Shown here one piece after another: positions 16,292-25,326 of a stretch of DNA of 64,000 nt. This DNA is from Clostridiaceae bacterium. GTDB taxonomy: Bacteria; Bacillota; Clostridia; Oscillospirales; Acutalibacteraceae. The stretch is taken from the NCBI GenBank assembly GCA_904501755.1, contig CAJGBV010000009.1:1-64000 (forward strand), written 5' to 3'. How positions within the stretch are numbered: position 1 is the first letter of the stretch; each line of letters opens with the position of its first letter. The notes beneath the pieces are model-generated. The model was not told the origin of the DNA. It worked only from the letters and a program-made list of their open reading frames with translations, and ran no database searches. Position numbers and translations under genes: made by a program.

Positions 16292-17539
16292 TTAGAATTT
16301 CTCGTTTAAGAGAGTAATACCGTCGATACGGAGATCGAAGTAAGGAGCTGAACGCTTGGTGGACTCTGTGAATACACCATTTTCAACAGCTTCGGTATCA
16401 GGTGTGAAAGCAGCATCGGTATCAACATCAGCGATGTAGGATGTTACATCAGCGCCATCCTTCTTAAAGCCGGTGAATACCTTTACAGAACCATCCTTAA
16501 GACCCTTAACAGCATTTTCGATAGCTTCAACAGTTCCCTCAGCAGCAACATCAAGGTTTACGCCGGTAAGAACTACAGAACCTTCTTCAATACCACCGCA
16601 CCAGTCAGCAGCAATTGCCTCGCCCTTAGCAACGCATCTGATGATGTAGTTGTAATAAGGAGCCCAGTCAATTCTGGAGGATACGATAAAGGTTTCGGGA
16701 CAAGCATCATAAGTGCTTCCGTTATAAGAAACGTTAGGAACACCTGCAGCTTCACAAGCAGAAGGAGCACCCATAGAGTCAGCGTGCTGAGAAATAAGAA
16801 CGCACTTCTTAGCGATAAGAGCTTCAGCAGCATTCTTTTCCTCGGTAGCATCATACCAAGAGCCTGTGAACTGTACATCCATAGTTACAGAAGGACATAC
16901 AGACTTAGCACCGAGATAGAAAGAGGTGTAACCTGAAATAACTTCAGCATAGGTGAAAGCGCCTACATAACCCATCTTAGCTTCTTCAGCCTTGATAGTG
17001 CCTTCGTTAATCATTTCATTAAGCTTCATACCGGCAGCAATACCTGCAAGGTAACGGCCCTGGAAAATAGAAGCAAAAGCGTTATGATAGTTAGCAAGAC
17101 CCTCGGTGTGAGCCTTAGTACCTGTAGCATGGCAGAACTGAACCTCAGGGAATTCTCTTGCAGCCTGAATCATAAAGTCTTCATGACCGAAAGAGTTAGC
17201 AAATACAATTTTACAACCCTGACCAACAAGGTCTTTAGCTGCAACGTAGCACTCATTACCCTCAGGAACGTTTGTCTTAAGGATAACCTGCTCGTCTTTA
17301 AGCTTTAAAGTTTCCTGAACTGTCTTAACTGCATTAATGAAGTTAAGGTCGTAGGTCGAATTTTCATCATGTAAGCAGATGAAACCGATCTTGAAATCGT
17401 CAGCAATTTCATAGTCAACTGTCAATGCCTTTGCTGCGAGAGGTGATTCACTCATTCCAAGTGCGCCACCGTTCTGTCCGCAAGCTGCTAAGCTGAAAAT
17501 CATAGCAACCGCAAGAAGAAGTGCAAGAATTTTTTTCAT
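16292..17539 (-). CDS. BMP family nucleoside-binding lipoprotein
   Basis: 415 residues from the ATG at 17539, preceded by GAGGAGG. A lipoprotein signal ends in the lipobox LAAC (Cys about 26). The mature part is the BMP/PnrA fold, with DFKIGFICLHDENSTYDLNF, GQGCKIVFANSFGHEDFM and QHADSMGAPSACEAAGVP. This is the extracellular receptor of the importer encoded downstream. The adjacent xpt gene points to purine nucleosides as cargo, an inference from context. Confidence 0.88.
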   Translation of the reverse strand: MKKILALLLAVAMIFSLAACGQNGGALGMSESPLAAKALTVDYEIADDFKIGFICLHDENSTYDLNFINAVKTVQETLKLKDEQVILKTNVPEGNECYVAAKDLVGQGCKIVFANSFGHEDFMIQAAREFPEVQFCHATGTKAHTEGLANYHNAFASIFQGRYLAGIAAGMKLNEMINEGTIKAEEAKMGYVGAFTYAEVISGYTSFYLGAKSVCPSVTMDVQFTGSWYDATEEKNAAEALIAKKCVLISQHADSMGAPSACEAAGVPNVSYNGSTYDACPETFIVSSRIDWAPYYNYIIRCVAKGEAIAADWCGGIEEGSVVLTGVNLDVAAEGTVEAIENAVKGLKDGSVKVFTGFKKDGADVTSYIADVDTDAAFTPDTEAVENGVFTESTKRSAPYFDLRIDGITLLNEKF

Positions 17540-17589
17540 TTTGTTTTCCTCCTCACCCAATAGGGCAATTTTTTATTAAAACCGCAACA

Positions 17590-18165
17590 TCACTGTTGGC
17601 GGAATTTAACCGAACTGTCTGTCATACTGTCGACAATCGCCAGAGATTCAACCCTCACGCCACTTTTTCTAAGTGCATCGCCACCGCCCTGAAAGCCTTT
17701 TTCAATAGCAATTGCAACACCCTGTGTAGTACCCCCTGCTTGTCCAACAATATCCATAAGACCATTAAGGGCATTACCAATAGCAAGGAAATCGTCGATA
17801 ATAAGAATTTTTTCACCTTTGTGTAGATGCTCCTTGCTGACTATAACCTGATAAACCTCTTTATGAGTATAAGATTCAACTTTAGAGGAATATACATCAG
17901 CAAGAATATTGGTGGTTTTATTCTTTTTAGCAAAAACAACCGGCACGTGCATATAGGCGGCAGCAGCCACTGCTATAGCAATACCGGATGCTTCTATAGT
18001 AAGTATCTTATCTATTTCGGTGTCGGCATAAAGACGCGCAATTTCCTCTCCCATAGACATAAGGAAATCAACATCAAGCTGATGATTAAGAAAAGAAGAA
18101 ACCTTAAGAATATTTCCAGGATAAACCTGTCCCTCAGCAAGTATTTTTTCCTCTAACGCCTTCAT
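17590..18165 (-). CDS. xpt: Xanthine phosphoribosyltransferase
   Basis: 191 residues from the ATG at 18165 (GAGG 9 nt upstream; an in-frame GTG further up is less likely). It converts xanthine and PRPP to XMP in purine salvage. Conserved blocks are SFLNHQLDV, ILTIEASGIAIAVAAA, VVFAKKNKTTN and the PRPP loop ILIIDDFLAIGNA. It is the first gene of the operon with the BMP receptor and importer, so uptake and salvage are coupled. No guanine riboswitch is visible in the 60-nt leader region, unlike xpt in Bacillus. Confidence 0.9.
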   Translation of the reverse strand: MKALEEKILAEGQVYPGNILKVSSFLNHQLDVDFLMSMGEEIARLYADTEIDKILTIEASGIAIAVAAAAYMHVPVVFAKKNKTTNILADVYSSKVESYTHKEVYQVIVSKEHLHKGEKILIIDDFLAIGNALNGLMDIVGQAGGTTQGVAIAIEKGFQGGGDALRKSGVRVESLAIVDSMTDSSVKFRQQ

Positions 18166-18200
18166 CAAAACAATCCTCACTTTTATAATTTAACAAAACC

Positions 18201-18229
18201 ATTTTATCATTCAAAGCGAAAATTGTCAA
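18201..18229 (-). promoter_or_regulatory. Promoter of xpt-importer operon
   Basis: Minus strand TTGACA, 17 nt, TAAAAT, ending 36 nt before the xpt ATG. Confidence 0.8.
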
Positions 18230-18264
18230 TACTTGTCACCAATCTTTTATTAATTATATTTACA

Positions 18265-19641
18265 TTATTCAAGAAGAGTTTTCTTTGCCGCCTGTAATGT
18301 TTTGTTTGCTATATTCATAGCACTCTTTCTACCGCTTCCACCTCCCTCTGCTACCACAACGAAAGCAAGAGGCAATTCGCTATCCTTACAAAAACCTATA
18401 AACAAGGAGTTTTCCTTATCCTGACCTACCTCTGCAGTTCCTGTTTTAGCACAAACATCAAGGGTGCCAAAGGTAGCTTTGCCGTAATTATCCTTTACGG
18501 CAAAATCCATAAGAAGTGAAAGCTTTTCGGCTGTTTCCTTTTTTATCATAGAAATGGTTTTAGGATTTGCTTTATATGTGATATATCCCGAAGAATCTCT
18601 TATACAATGCACAAAATACGGTTCCTTGTACTCACCGCCGTTAGCAATAGCACTTACCATACACAGATACTGGACGGGATTCATAAGATTTGTATACTGT
18701 CCTATTCCCGACCAACCAAAATCAATATTTCTTGCATCCTTTACTGTGTACGAGGACTTACCGCAAGCAATGTTGTCTATATAAAAGGTTTTATTAAAGC
18801 CGAACATTTCGGCATATTTAGTCATTGTATTTTTTCCCAAATTTAAAGCAGTATTTGAAAAGAAAGAGTTACAAGAATGAGAAAATGCCCGTTCTAACAC
18901 TACAGTTCTGTGTTTACCCATACAGGAAAGAGTTTCATCCTCAATCACCGTTCCGTAATTGCAAAGCTGAGTTTTTTCATAAGCTTCATTACCTAAGGTT
19001 TCAATAGCCGCCGCTGCAGTAACTATCTTAAAGGTGGAACCGGGTGTGTAGCTGGAAGAAATAAATCTGTTTACAAAAACACTGCCCAGTTCTCCATTTT
19101 TGGCTTTTTCGTATTGATTTATGTCCTTAATATCATAGGTGGGGGTACTTACCATACATAAAACTTCACCTGTTTTGTAATTACATACTCCCACACAGCC
19201 TGCCGAATCGCCAAGCGCTTTCATTGCGGCAACGCTTATCTGACTGCTTATGGTAAGCTCTGCACTGTTCCCCTTTCCCGACAGGGTATATACTCCGTTT
19301 ATATTGGAATAGCCTACCAATTTATCCCGCCAGGCATTAGTAACACCCGTACTTACAAACCCTTCGTGGTCGCCTGCAACGTGTATTGTAGCCTTACGAA
19401 TATCACTGCTTTCATTATATACTCTCACCGAGTCAACGGTATCGGAAAGCATAACACCTTCCCTGTCTGTTACGGCCCCTGCATTAGACAGCATACCCGA
19501 ATGATAAATATGCTGATTTGTCTGATAAAAAGCCCAGTCCTTTCCTTTACGGAAGAATCTGAAAACAAACATTCCCACGCCAAAGGCAAAAAGCAGAACA
19601 ATAGCATACATAGTTCTTTTTCTTATTTTATGCCTATTCAT
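18265..19641 (-). CDS. Penicillin-binding transpeptidase (PbpA/FtsI type)
   Basis: 458 residues. One N-terminal membrane segment (about 10-27) anchors an extracytoplasmic class B transpeptidase that cross-links peptidoglycan. Active-site motifs: STFK (the SXXK serine, in SPGSTFKIV), SCN (SXN, in SHSCNSFF) and KTGTAE. It is shorter than classical PBP2 proteins and has a reduced N-terminal dimerisation part, as is usual for members paired with FHA-FtsW proteins in Clostridia. Its start overlaps the end of the FtsW gene by 8 nt. Confidence 0.9.
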   Translation of the reverse strand: MNRHKIRKRTMYAIVLLFAFGVGMFVFRFFRKGKDWAFYQTNQHIYHSGMLSNAGAVTDREGVMLSDTVDSVRVYNESSDIRKATIHVAGDHEGFVSTGVTNAWRDKLVGYSNINGVYTLSGKGNSAELTISSQISVAAMKALGDSAGCVGVCNYKTGEVLCMVSTPTYDIKDINQYEKAKNGELGSVFVNRFISSSYTPGSTFKIVTAAAAIETLGNEAYEKTQLCNYGTVIEDETLSCMGKHRTVVLERAFSHSCNSFFSNTALNLGKNTMTKYAEMFGFNKTFYIDNIACGKSSYTVKDARNIDFGWSGIGQYTNLMNPVQYLCMVSAIANGGEYKEPYFVHCIRDSSGYITYKANPKTISMIKKETAEKLSLLMDFAVKDNYGKATFGTLDVCAKTGTAEVGQDKENSLFIGFCKDSELPLAFVVVAEGGGSGRKSAMNIANKTLQAAKKTLLE

Positions 19642-21271
19642 CTCTTCGCCTTCTTTCAGAAAGTATTATATGCTCATCCCTGACAGCTGCCCTGAAGAAT
19701 GCAACAAGCATTATACAGGAAATAAGCGATGAACCGCCGTTGCTTATAAACGGTAGGGTAACACCTGTAAAGGGAAGCATATCAAGAGAACCGAAAACAT
19801 TAAGTGATACCTGTGCAAGAAGCATAACCGCCGCCGCACAGCAGGTAACAGAATAATAACGGCTTGAGGACACCGTCAGAGATTTTACTGCATAAAGCAT
19901 AAGCATCACAAAGAAAAACAGTGCACAAAGACCTATAATCAGTCCCCATTCTTCCACAATAAGACCAAATACTATATCGGTGTCATAAGCGGCAACCTTT
20001 ACAAGAGTTCCCTCTCCGCCGCCTACACCGAAAAATCCACCTGAAGCGGCACTTATCATAGTTCTTGTCTGCTGATAACCACTGTCTGCCGCGTGCTCAA
20101 ACGCCTTTCCGAAGGAGAAAAACCGCTTTGCAACATAAGGGAAGAAAAGCATAACCGCACCACCTCCCACAAGTGCCGCACCGCCGAAGACATAAAGCAG
20201 CTTAAAACTGCAAAACCTTATAAACAGGATTACCGCAAGGGTAACAGCATAAATAAGTGCAGTGCCGAAATCACTGAGGTATGCAAGTGCACCCAGACAA
20301 AACAGGGCAAACGCCACAAAGGGTGCCGCATCCTTCTTGCTTGACAGCTTTTCAGCACAGGCACCGGATATGAAAATAAGTATTACCTTTATAAGCTCGG
20401 AAGGCTGAAAAGAAAAGCCTGCTATTTTAAGCCAGTTCTGTGCTCCGTTATAAACCACGCCGAAAGCCATATTAACAGCAAAGAAAGCTATACCAATAAT
20501 AAGGGCGATGCCCTTAAAGCCCATAGCTCTTTTGGGAACTTCTATAAACTTTGCAAGAAGAATGGACGCTATTACGCCGATTGTAAGACAAATAAGCTGC
20601 TTGATTACAGAAGTAACGGTATTATGAGCTACCACAGTAAAGCCTAATGTAACGAGAAACATTACGGGAATTTCAAGAAATGCGGCAAGAAAACGAGTAA
20701 CAAGCATATATACCCATTCGCTTAAAATAACTGCAGAAAAAGTAAGTATTAACACAAGTACCTTTGACGGATAAGCAAACAGAAGAGAAATAAGCATAAA
20801 AAGCTGAATAATATTAAGACAGGCAAAAGCAACTGCTTTTTTGCCTGTATCCTTTCCCGAAGCCTTCCCCTTTCCGTTTTTCACTCGCACAGAAAATTCT
20901 CGTTCCCCCAGTGTAACCAAATCATCAGGAGCAATTCGGGTTTCGTTTTTAATATTCTTACGGTTAACCGCCACCTTGTGCTTGTCCACAGGGCGTACAG
21001 TCATATAATTATTCGAAACAGACAAAACAGTATGACGAGGTTTGGCTCCATCTAAAACAATATCACACTGACTGTCAGAGCCTATAAGATACTCACCGCT
21101 TCCGATAACCGTTTCTTCCATATCATCGGTAAGCAATATAAGCTTATAAGGCTTAACCCTCTTTTTTAGCAGTCCGTAAGCACAAATACCAAACATAATA
21201 ACCGAAAGAACAGGAAGTAAATAACGGGTAATAGTAATAAAAGCACGTATATAAAGCTCCATATTCTTCAT
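19634..21271 (-). CDS. FtsW/RodA/SpoVE protein with FHA domain
   Basis: 545 residues. One N-terminal membrane helix, then an FHA domain (about 45-125, with IGSDSQCDIVLD and a Ser/His pocket in RHTVLSVSN), then the ten-helix SEDS glycosyltransferase region (SFQPSELIKVILI, DFGTALIYAVTL and TGVTLPFISNGGSSL). SEDS proteins polymerise lipid II with a partner class B PBP, here the coupled downstream gene. FHA domains read phosphothreonine, so control by a Ser/Thr kinase is likely though no kinase is in the window. A second ATG three codons in (21262) is an alternative start. Confidence 0.9.
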   Translation of the reverse strand: MKNMELYIRAFITITRYLLPVLSVIMFGICAYGLLKKRVKPYKLILLTDDMEETVIGSGEYLIGSDSQCDIVLDGAKPRHTVLSVSNNYMTVRPVDKHKVAVNRKNIKNETRIAPDDLVTLGEREFSVRVKNGKGKASGKDTGKKAVAFACLNIIQLFMLISLLFAYPSKVLVLILTFSAVILSEWVYMLVTRFLAAFLEIPVMFLVTLGFTVVAHNTVTSVIKQLICLTIGVIASILLAKFIEVPKRAMGFKGIALIIGIAFFAVNMAFGVVYNGAQNWLKIAGFSFQPSELIKVILIFISGACAEKLSSKKDAAPFVAFALFCLGALAYLSDFGTALIYAVTLAVILFIRFCSFKLLYVFGGAALVGGGAVMLFFPYVAKRFFSFGKAFEHAADSGYQQTRTMISAASGGFFGVGGGEGTLVKVAAYDTDIVFGLIVEEWGLIIGLCALFFFVMLMLYAVKSLTVSSSRYYSVTCCAAAVMLLAQVSLNVFGSLDMLPFTGVTLPFISNGGSSLISCIMLVAFFRAAVRDEHIILSERRRRDE

Positions 21272-21338
21272 ATCCTTTCGGTTCGTTTTTTACTATTATA
21301 CTATATTCTGCCGTTTTTCACAAGAGTAAAGAAAAAGC

Positions 21339-21360
21339 GGCTGTCAAAAGCTTGACAGCC
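21339..21360 (-). terminator. Terminator next to the Na/Pi cotransporter gene
   Basis: GGCTGTCAA (21339-21347) pairs with TTGACAGCC (21352-21360). On the minus strand GCTTTTTC follows, so it ends transcription of the cotransporter gene. Confidence 0.75.
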
Positions 21361-21369
21361 ACCGTTTTG

Positions 21370-23127
21370 TTATTCTGTAATCAGTGCATATTTTTTTGCG
21401 TATTCTTTATACTTATCGGCAAAGTCAGTATTCTCGGATTTAACCTTATGCAGATACTCGTGAACCTCGAGGCTGTCGTGGGACATCTCAAGAACACAGC
21501 CTGCTATATTTGAGCAGTGGTCAGAAACACGTTCCAGATTGGTCAGGATATCCGACCAAACAAAGCCTGCTTCGATTGTGCACTCACCCTTTTGCAAACG
21601 CACTATATGACGGGCACGAAGCTGATTCTTAAGGGTATCAACCACCTGTTCAAGCGGTTCAACCTGTCTTGCGGCAGCAAGGTCATTATTTCTCAGTGCC
21701 ATATAAGCAAGACCGAGGATTTCCTCTACAGCAGCAGAAATAGTTCCTATTTCACGCATAGCACCTTGGCTGAAAACCATTTCCTTATTTCTGATTTCCT
21801 CAGCAGACTCAAGCAGATTTACCGCGTGGTCGGAAATTCTTTCAAGGTCGCCTATGCAAAACAGAAGCTTACTTGATTCATTGGAGTCCTTATCATTCAT
21901 TGGATAGGTGTTCAGTTTAACAAGATAAGAACCGAGTATATCTTCATAGTGGTCGGCTCTGCCCTCCTCTTCTCTGATTCTGTTTGCTGTATCGGCATCA
22001 TATTTATCAAGGAGCAAAAGAGAATCTCTGAAGGCGGTAATTGAAATTTTAGCCATTCTGTTGGTAAGAACTCTGCATCTTTCAATAGCAACGGCAGGGG
22101 TTGTCATAAGACGCTCGTCCAACTCGGTAACATCCTCATCATCATCCTTTTTAGGCTCTTTGATGATAATGTAGGATATTTTTTCAAGAAGTGCTGAAAG
22201 CGGAAGCATAAGACAGGTACACAGTACATTAAATACCGTATGAACTATAGCAATACTGAGCTGATTTGCCGCTGTATTTACAAAAGCGAAATTAAGGAAG
22301 GAATTTAAAACAGTAAACACAGTCAGCAGAACCACAGTTCCTATTATGTTAAAAAACAGATGAACAATGGATGCTCTTCTTGCGTTACGGTTTGTACCTA
22401 CCGAGGAAATAAGTGCCGTAACACAGGTACCGATATTCTGTCCCATAATTATGGGGATAGCAGAGCCAAGTGTAACAGCTCCCGTTGAGGAAAGAGCCTG
22501 CAAAATACCAACAGATGCAGAAGAGGACTGAATAATACCTGTAAGAATTGCACCTGCAAGAACGCCCAGTATGGGATTCGAGAACATTGTAAGTATGTTT
22601 GTAAACTCAGGTACATCCTTAAGACCTGCAACAGCTGCTGACATTGCATCCATACCAAACATAAGAGTAGCAAAACCAAGGAAAATTACACCTATATCCT
22701 TTTTTCTATTGCTCTTTGCCATCATATAAAGAATAATTCCGATAAGAGCAAGAATAGGAGTAAAGGAGGAGGGTTTAAGAAGCTTTATATACCAGGCATC
22801 GCCCTGAATTCCGGTAAGACTTAAAAGCCATGCAGTAACGGTAGTACCTACATTTGCACCCATTATAACATTAATAGCTTGCTTTAGCGTCATAAGTCCC
22901 GAGTTAACAAAGCCAACTACCATAACCGTTGTAGCAGAAGATGACTGTATAACCGCTGTAACGCCAAGACCTGTAAAAAAGCCCGCCATTTTACCTGTTG
23001 TAAGTCTGCCGAGCAGGGTTTTTAGTCCATCACCCGCACTCTTTTCAAGATACTGTCCCATAAGGTTCATTCCGAATAAAAACAGACACAAACCGCCTAT
23101 AAGGGATAAAACATCAAATAAATCCAT
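21370..23127 (-). CDS. Na/Pi cotransporter with PhoU-like domain
   Basis: 585 residues from the ATG at 23127; a GTG at 23136 is also possible. The N-terminal half has two inverted Na/Pi-cotransporter repeats with the QSSSA motifs (VIQSSSATTVMVVGF and GIIQSSSASVGIL). The C-terminal 200 residues are two PhoU-like three-helix blocks. The protein imports or exports phosphate with sodium across the membrane, the PhoU part giving regulation. A Pho-box-like site lies upstream at 23212 and the next genes upstream encode a Pho-type two-component system, so phosphate control is likely. Confidence 0.88.
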   Translation of the reverse strand: MDLFDVLSLIGGLCLFLFGMNLMGQYLEKSAGDGLKTLLGRLTTGKMAGFFTGLGVTAVIQSSSATTVMVVGFVNSGLMTLKQAINVIMGANVGTTVTAWLLSLTGIQGDAWYIKLLKPSSFTPILALIGIILYMMAKSNRKKDIGVIFLGFATLMFGMDAMSAAVAGLKDVPEFTNILTMFSNPILGVLAGAILTGIIQSSSASVGILQALSSTGAVTLGSAIPIIMGQNIGTCVTALISSVGTNRNARRASIVHLFFNIIGTVVLLTVFTVLNSFLNFAFVNTAANQLSIAIVHTVFNVLCTCLMLPLSALLEKISYIIIKEPKKDDDEDVTELDERLMTTPAVAIERCRVLTNRMAKISITAFRDSLLLLDKYDADTANRIREEEGRADHYEDILGSYLVKLNTYPMNDKDSNESSKLLFCIGDLERISDHAVNLLESAEEIRNKEMVFSQGAMREIGTISAAVEEILGLAYMALRNNDLAAARQVEPLEQVVDTLKNQLRARHIVRLQKGECTIEAGFVWSDILTNLERVSDHCSNIAGCVLEMSHDSLEVHEYLHKVKSENTDFADKYKEYAKKYALITE

Positions 23128-23211
23128 ATTAATCACTATATCCTTTCTTTCGGGTCATCAGACCGACAGATTAATATTAAACCGACTTTATTAAATCCAA
23201 AACCTTTTTAA

Positions 23212-23228
23212 TGTTAAATGTATATTAA
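23212..23228 (-). promoter_or_regulatory. Pho-box-like site upstream of Na/Pi cotransporter
   Basis: Minus strand TTAATATACATTTAACA: two TTAAYA half-sites spaced by TACAT. It differs by one base from the 17-mer at 25303-25319 upstream of the response regulator. It overlaps the last codon of the kinase gene and lies about 85 nt before the cotransporter start. Confidence 0.6.
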
Positions 23229-24562
23229 ATAGCACCGAATACAACAGTAATTTCAGTGCCCACACCTACTTCACTTTTAAGGGTTAAGGAAGCACCGTGG
23301 AAGTTTGCGGCATGCTTAACAATAGAAAGACCTAGTCCCGTACCGCCAACAGCCTTTGAATGACTTTTATCAACTCTATAAAATCGCTCAAAAACTCTGG
23401 ATTGATGGGAAAGCGGTATACCTATGCCCGTATCAGAAACACTGATATATACATTTGAGAAGCTGTTTCTCCCTACATTTACAGCAACCTCTCCGCCCTC
23501 TATATTATATTTTATTGCGTTGTCACAAAGATTATATACCATCTCGCAAAGAATATTTTTTACACCGTTTACAAATATATGTTCTCCCTTTGCGGAAATT
23601 TTCACATTTGCCTTCTTTGCCACTGCACCAAGCTCATCTACCGTTTCCTTGCAAATTTCAAGTAAATCCACATTTTCACTTTCAAGCTTAACACTGCCCT
23701 CATCAAGCTTTGACAAACGGATTATATCATTAACAAGCTCAAGAAGTCTTTGCGCTTCCTTATATATATCCGCAGAAAACTCCCTGATTTTATCCCCTGA
23801 AACAAAGCCGTCACGCATAAGCTCGGCAAAACCCGAAATAGATGTAAGGGGTGTTTTTAGCTCATGGGATACATTTGCGGTAAACTCTTTACGCAATTCC
23901 TCACGCTGTCTTTTTTCCGTAATATCCATAATAATAACCACAGCACCCACGACCTGACCGTTGCTGACCACAGGACTTGAAATCACTTCACAGCACTGCT
24001 GGTTACGGAAAGTATATGTTTCGCTTCGCTGTCCCGCAAGAGCCTGTGCCACAGCCTGCACTACCTCATTAGCACAGTGAGTAAGAGCAATTGTCTGCTC
24101 CTCCTGCTCACATAAAAATTTCACAGCACTTGTGTTGTGTGAAATAATCTGCATTTTATTATCAACAAGCACAAAGCCTTCACTCATATTCTCGGTTATT
24201 GTAAAAAATTCTTTTTTACTTGCTCTGAGCTGTTCCTTTTGCAAAAAAATCAACTGACGTTGAGCCTTTATATGCTCAATTAAAAAGACAAGCTCCTTAA
24301 AGGTATGGCAGTCTTCAGGTTTATCAACATCTATTTTTTCAATACCGTCAAGTATTTTTTTGCAAATAAAAAATGCCGTTACCCCGCTGACAACGGTGTA
24401 TGCGGCAAATAAATACAGAACGGGATAAACAAGCGCAAAAATAATATCCTGAACCGAAATTTCAGGAAAATAAATTTTATTGAAGGTATATAAAGCAACA
24501 ACGGAAATAAGAAAAGAAACTGCACCAGCAATAAATACATATTTATATATCAGTCTTTTCAT
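23225..24562 (-). CDS. PhoR-like sensor histidine kinase
   Basis: 445 residues. Two membrane helices (about 8-28 and 38-66) with almost no extracellular loop, then a PAS domain (about 118-220, GFVLVDNKMQIISHN), HisKA with the phosphoacceptor in FTANVSHELKTPLTS, and the catalytic domain with N-box DNAIKYN, G1 DTGIGIP and G2 GGTGLGLSIV. This layout matches PhoR-type kinases lacking a large sensor loop. It overlaps the response-regulator gene by 4 nt. Phosphate is the probable signal, from the Pho-box-like sites and the neighbouring transporter. Confidence 0.85.
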   Translation of the reverse strand: MKRLIYKYVFIAGAVSFLISVVALYTFNKIYFPEISVQDIIFALVYPVLYLFAAYTVVSGVTAFFICKKILDGIEKIDVDKPEDCHTFKELVFLIEHIKAQRQLIFLQKEQLRASKKEFFTITENMSEGFVLVDNKMQIISHNTSAVKFLCEQEEQTIALTHCANEVVQAVAQALAGQRSETYTFRNQQCCEVISSPVVSNGQVVGAVVIIMDITEKRQREELRKEFTANVSHELKTPLTSISGFAELMRDGFVSGDKIREFSADIYKEAQRLLELVNDIIRLSKLDEGSVKLESENVDLLEICKETVDELGAVAKKANVKISAKGEHIFVNGVKNILCEMVYNLCDNAIKYNIEGGEVAVNVGRNSFSNVYISVSDTGIGIPLSHQSRVFERFYRVDKSHSKAVGGTGLGLSIVKHAANFHGASLTLKSEVGVGTEITVVFGAI

Positions 24563-25233
24563 TCACTGTCACCTATCTTATAGCCTATGCCCCTGACGGT
24601 TTTTATAAGCTTTCCTGCATCTTTAAGCTTCGAGCGCAGAGTCCTTATATGAACATCCAGCGTTCTGTTTTCAATTTCAAAGCCATAACCCCATATTTCA
24701 TCCATCATATCATTTCTGGAAACAACTATATTTCTGTTTAATAAAAGCATTGTAAGTATCTCAAACTCTTTATATGTAAGGGAAATCTCCTCGCCGTTCA
24801 CCTTTACAATATGCTCCTGTGGACAGACATAAAGTCCCTCTATATTATAACTGTGCGGTTTTTTCTGAGGAGTACTGCGACGCAACACAGCCTTTATTCT
24901 TGCAACTAGCTCCATCATACCAAAGGGCTTGGATATAAAATCGTCAGCTCCCATATCAAGACCTATTACCCTGTCATACTCACTGTTCTTGGCAGTCAGC
25001 ATTATCACAGGTATATCCCTTGTTTTTAAAGAGGCTTTCAGTCTTTTTAAAATGGAAATACCATCTTCAATTGGTAGCATTATATCAAGCAAAATTAGCT
25101 GAGGAAGCTCCTTCTCCACAGCCTCATCAAATTCATTTGGAACACAAAAGCCCCGAGCCTCAAAGCCCTGTGACTGCAGTGTATATACAACAAGCTTCCT
25201 TATACTGTCATCGTCTTCTAAAAGATAAATCAT
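24559..25233 (-). CDS. PhoP/PhoB-like response regulator
   Basis: 224 residues. Receiver domain with acidic pocket EDDD (6-9), phosphoacceptor Asp in LILLDIMLP (about residue 50), and the conserved Lys in DFISKPFG; then an OmpR-type winged helix (LTYKEFEILTMLLLN and RTLDVHIRTLRSKL). It activates or represses promoters when phosphorylated by the kinase encoded next. Its upstream region holds a perfect Pho-box-like direct repeat at 25303-25319, suggesting autoregulation. Confidence 0.87.
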   Translation of the reverse strand: MIYLLEDDDSIRKLVVYTLQSQGFEARGFCVPNEFDEAVEKELPQLILLDIMLPIEDGISILKRLKASLKTRDIPVIMLTAKNSEYDRVIGLDMGADDFISKPFGMMELVARIKAVLRRSTPQKKPHSYNIEGLYVCPQEHIVKVNGEEISLTYKEFEILTMLLLNRNIVVSRNDMMDEIWGYGFEIENRTLDVHIRTLRSKLKDAGKLIKTVRGIGYKIGDSE

Positions 25234-25302
25234 ACTTTTCTCCGAATTTTAAAATGTTAATATCAGTATACCAAGTTTATGTAAACTTTAAAAGCCAAGC
25301 GG

Positions 25303-25319
25303 TGTTAAATGTATGTTAA
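25303..25319 (-). promoter_or_regulatory. Pho-box-like direct repeat upstream of response regulator
   Basis: Minus strand TTAACATACATTTAACA, that is TTAACA-N5-TTAACA, the form known for Bacillus PhoP half-sites. It lies 70 nt upstream of the response-regulator start. Confidence 0.65.
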
Positions 25320-25326
25320 ATCAGTA

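Noticed and set aside
18166..18264. Purine riboswitch before xpt
   Set aside because: The leader from the promoter to the start is only about 30-40 nt and lacks the aptamer helices.
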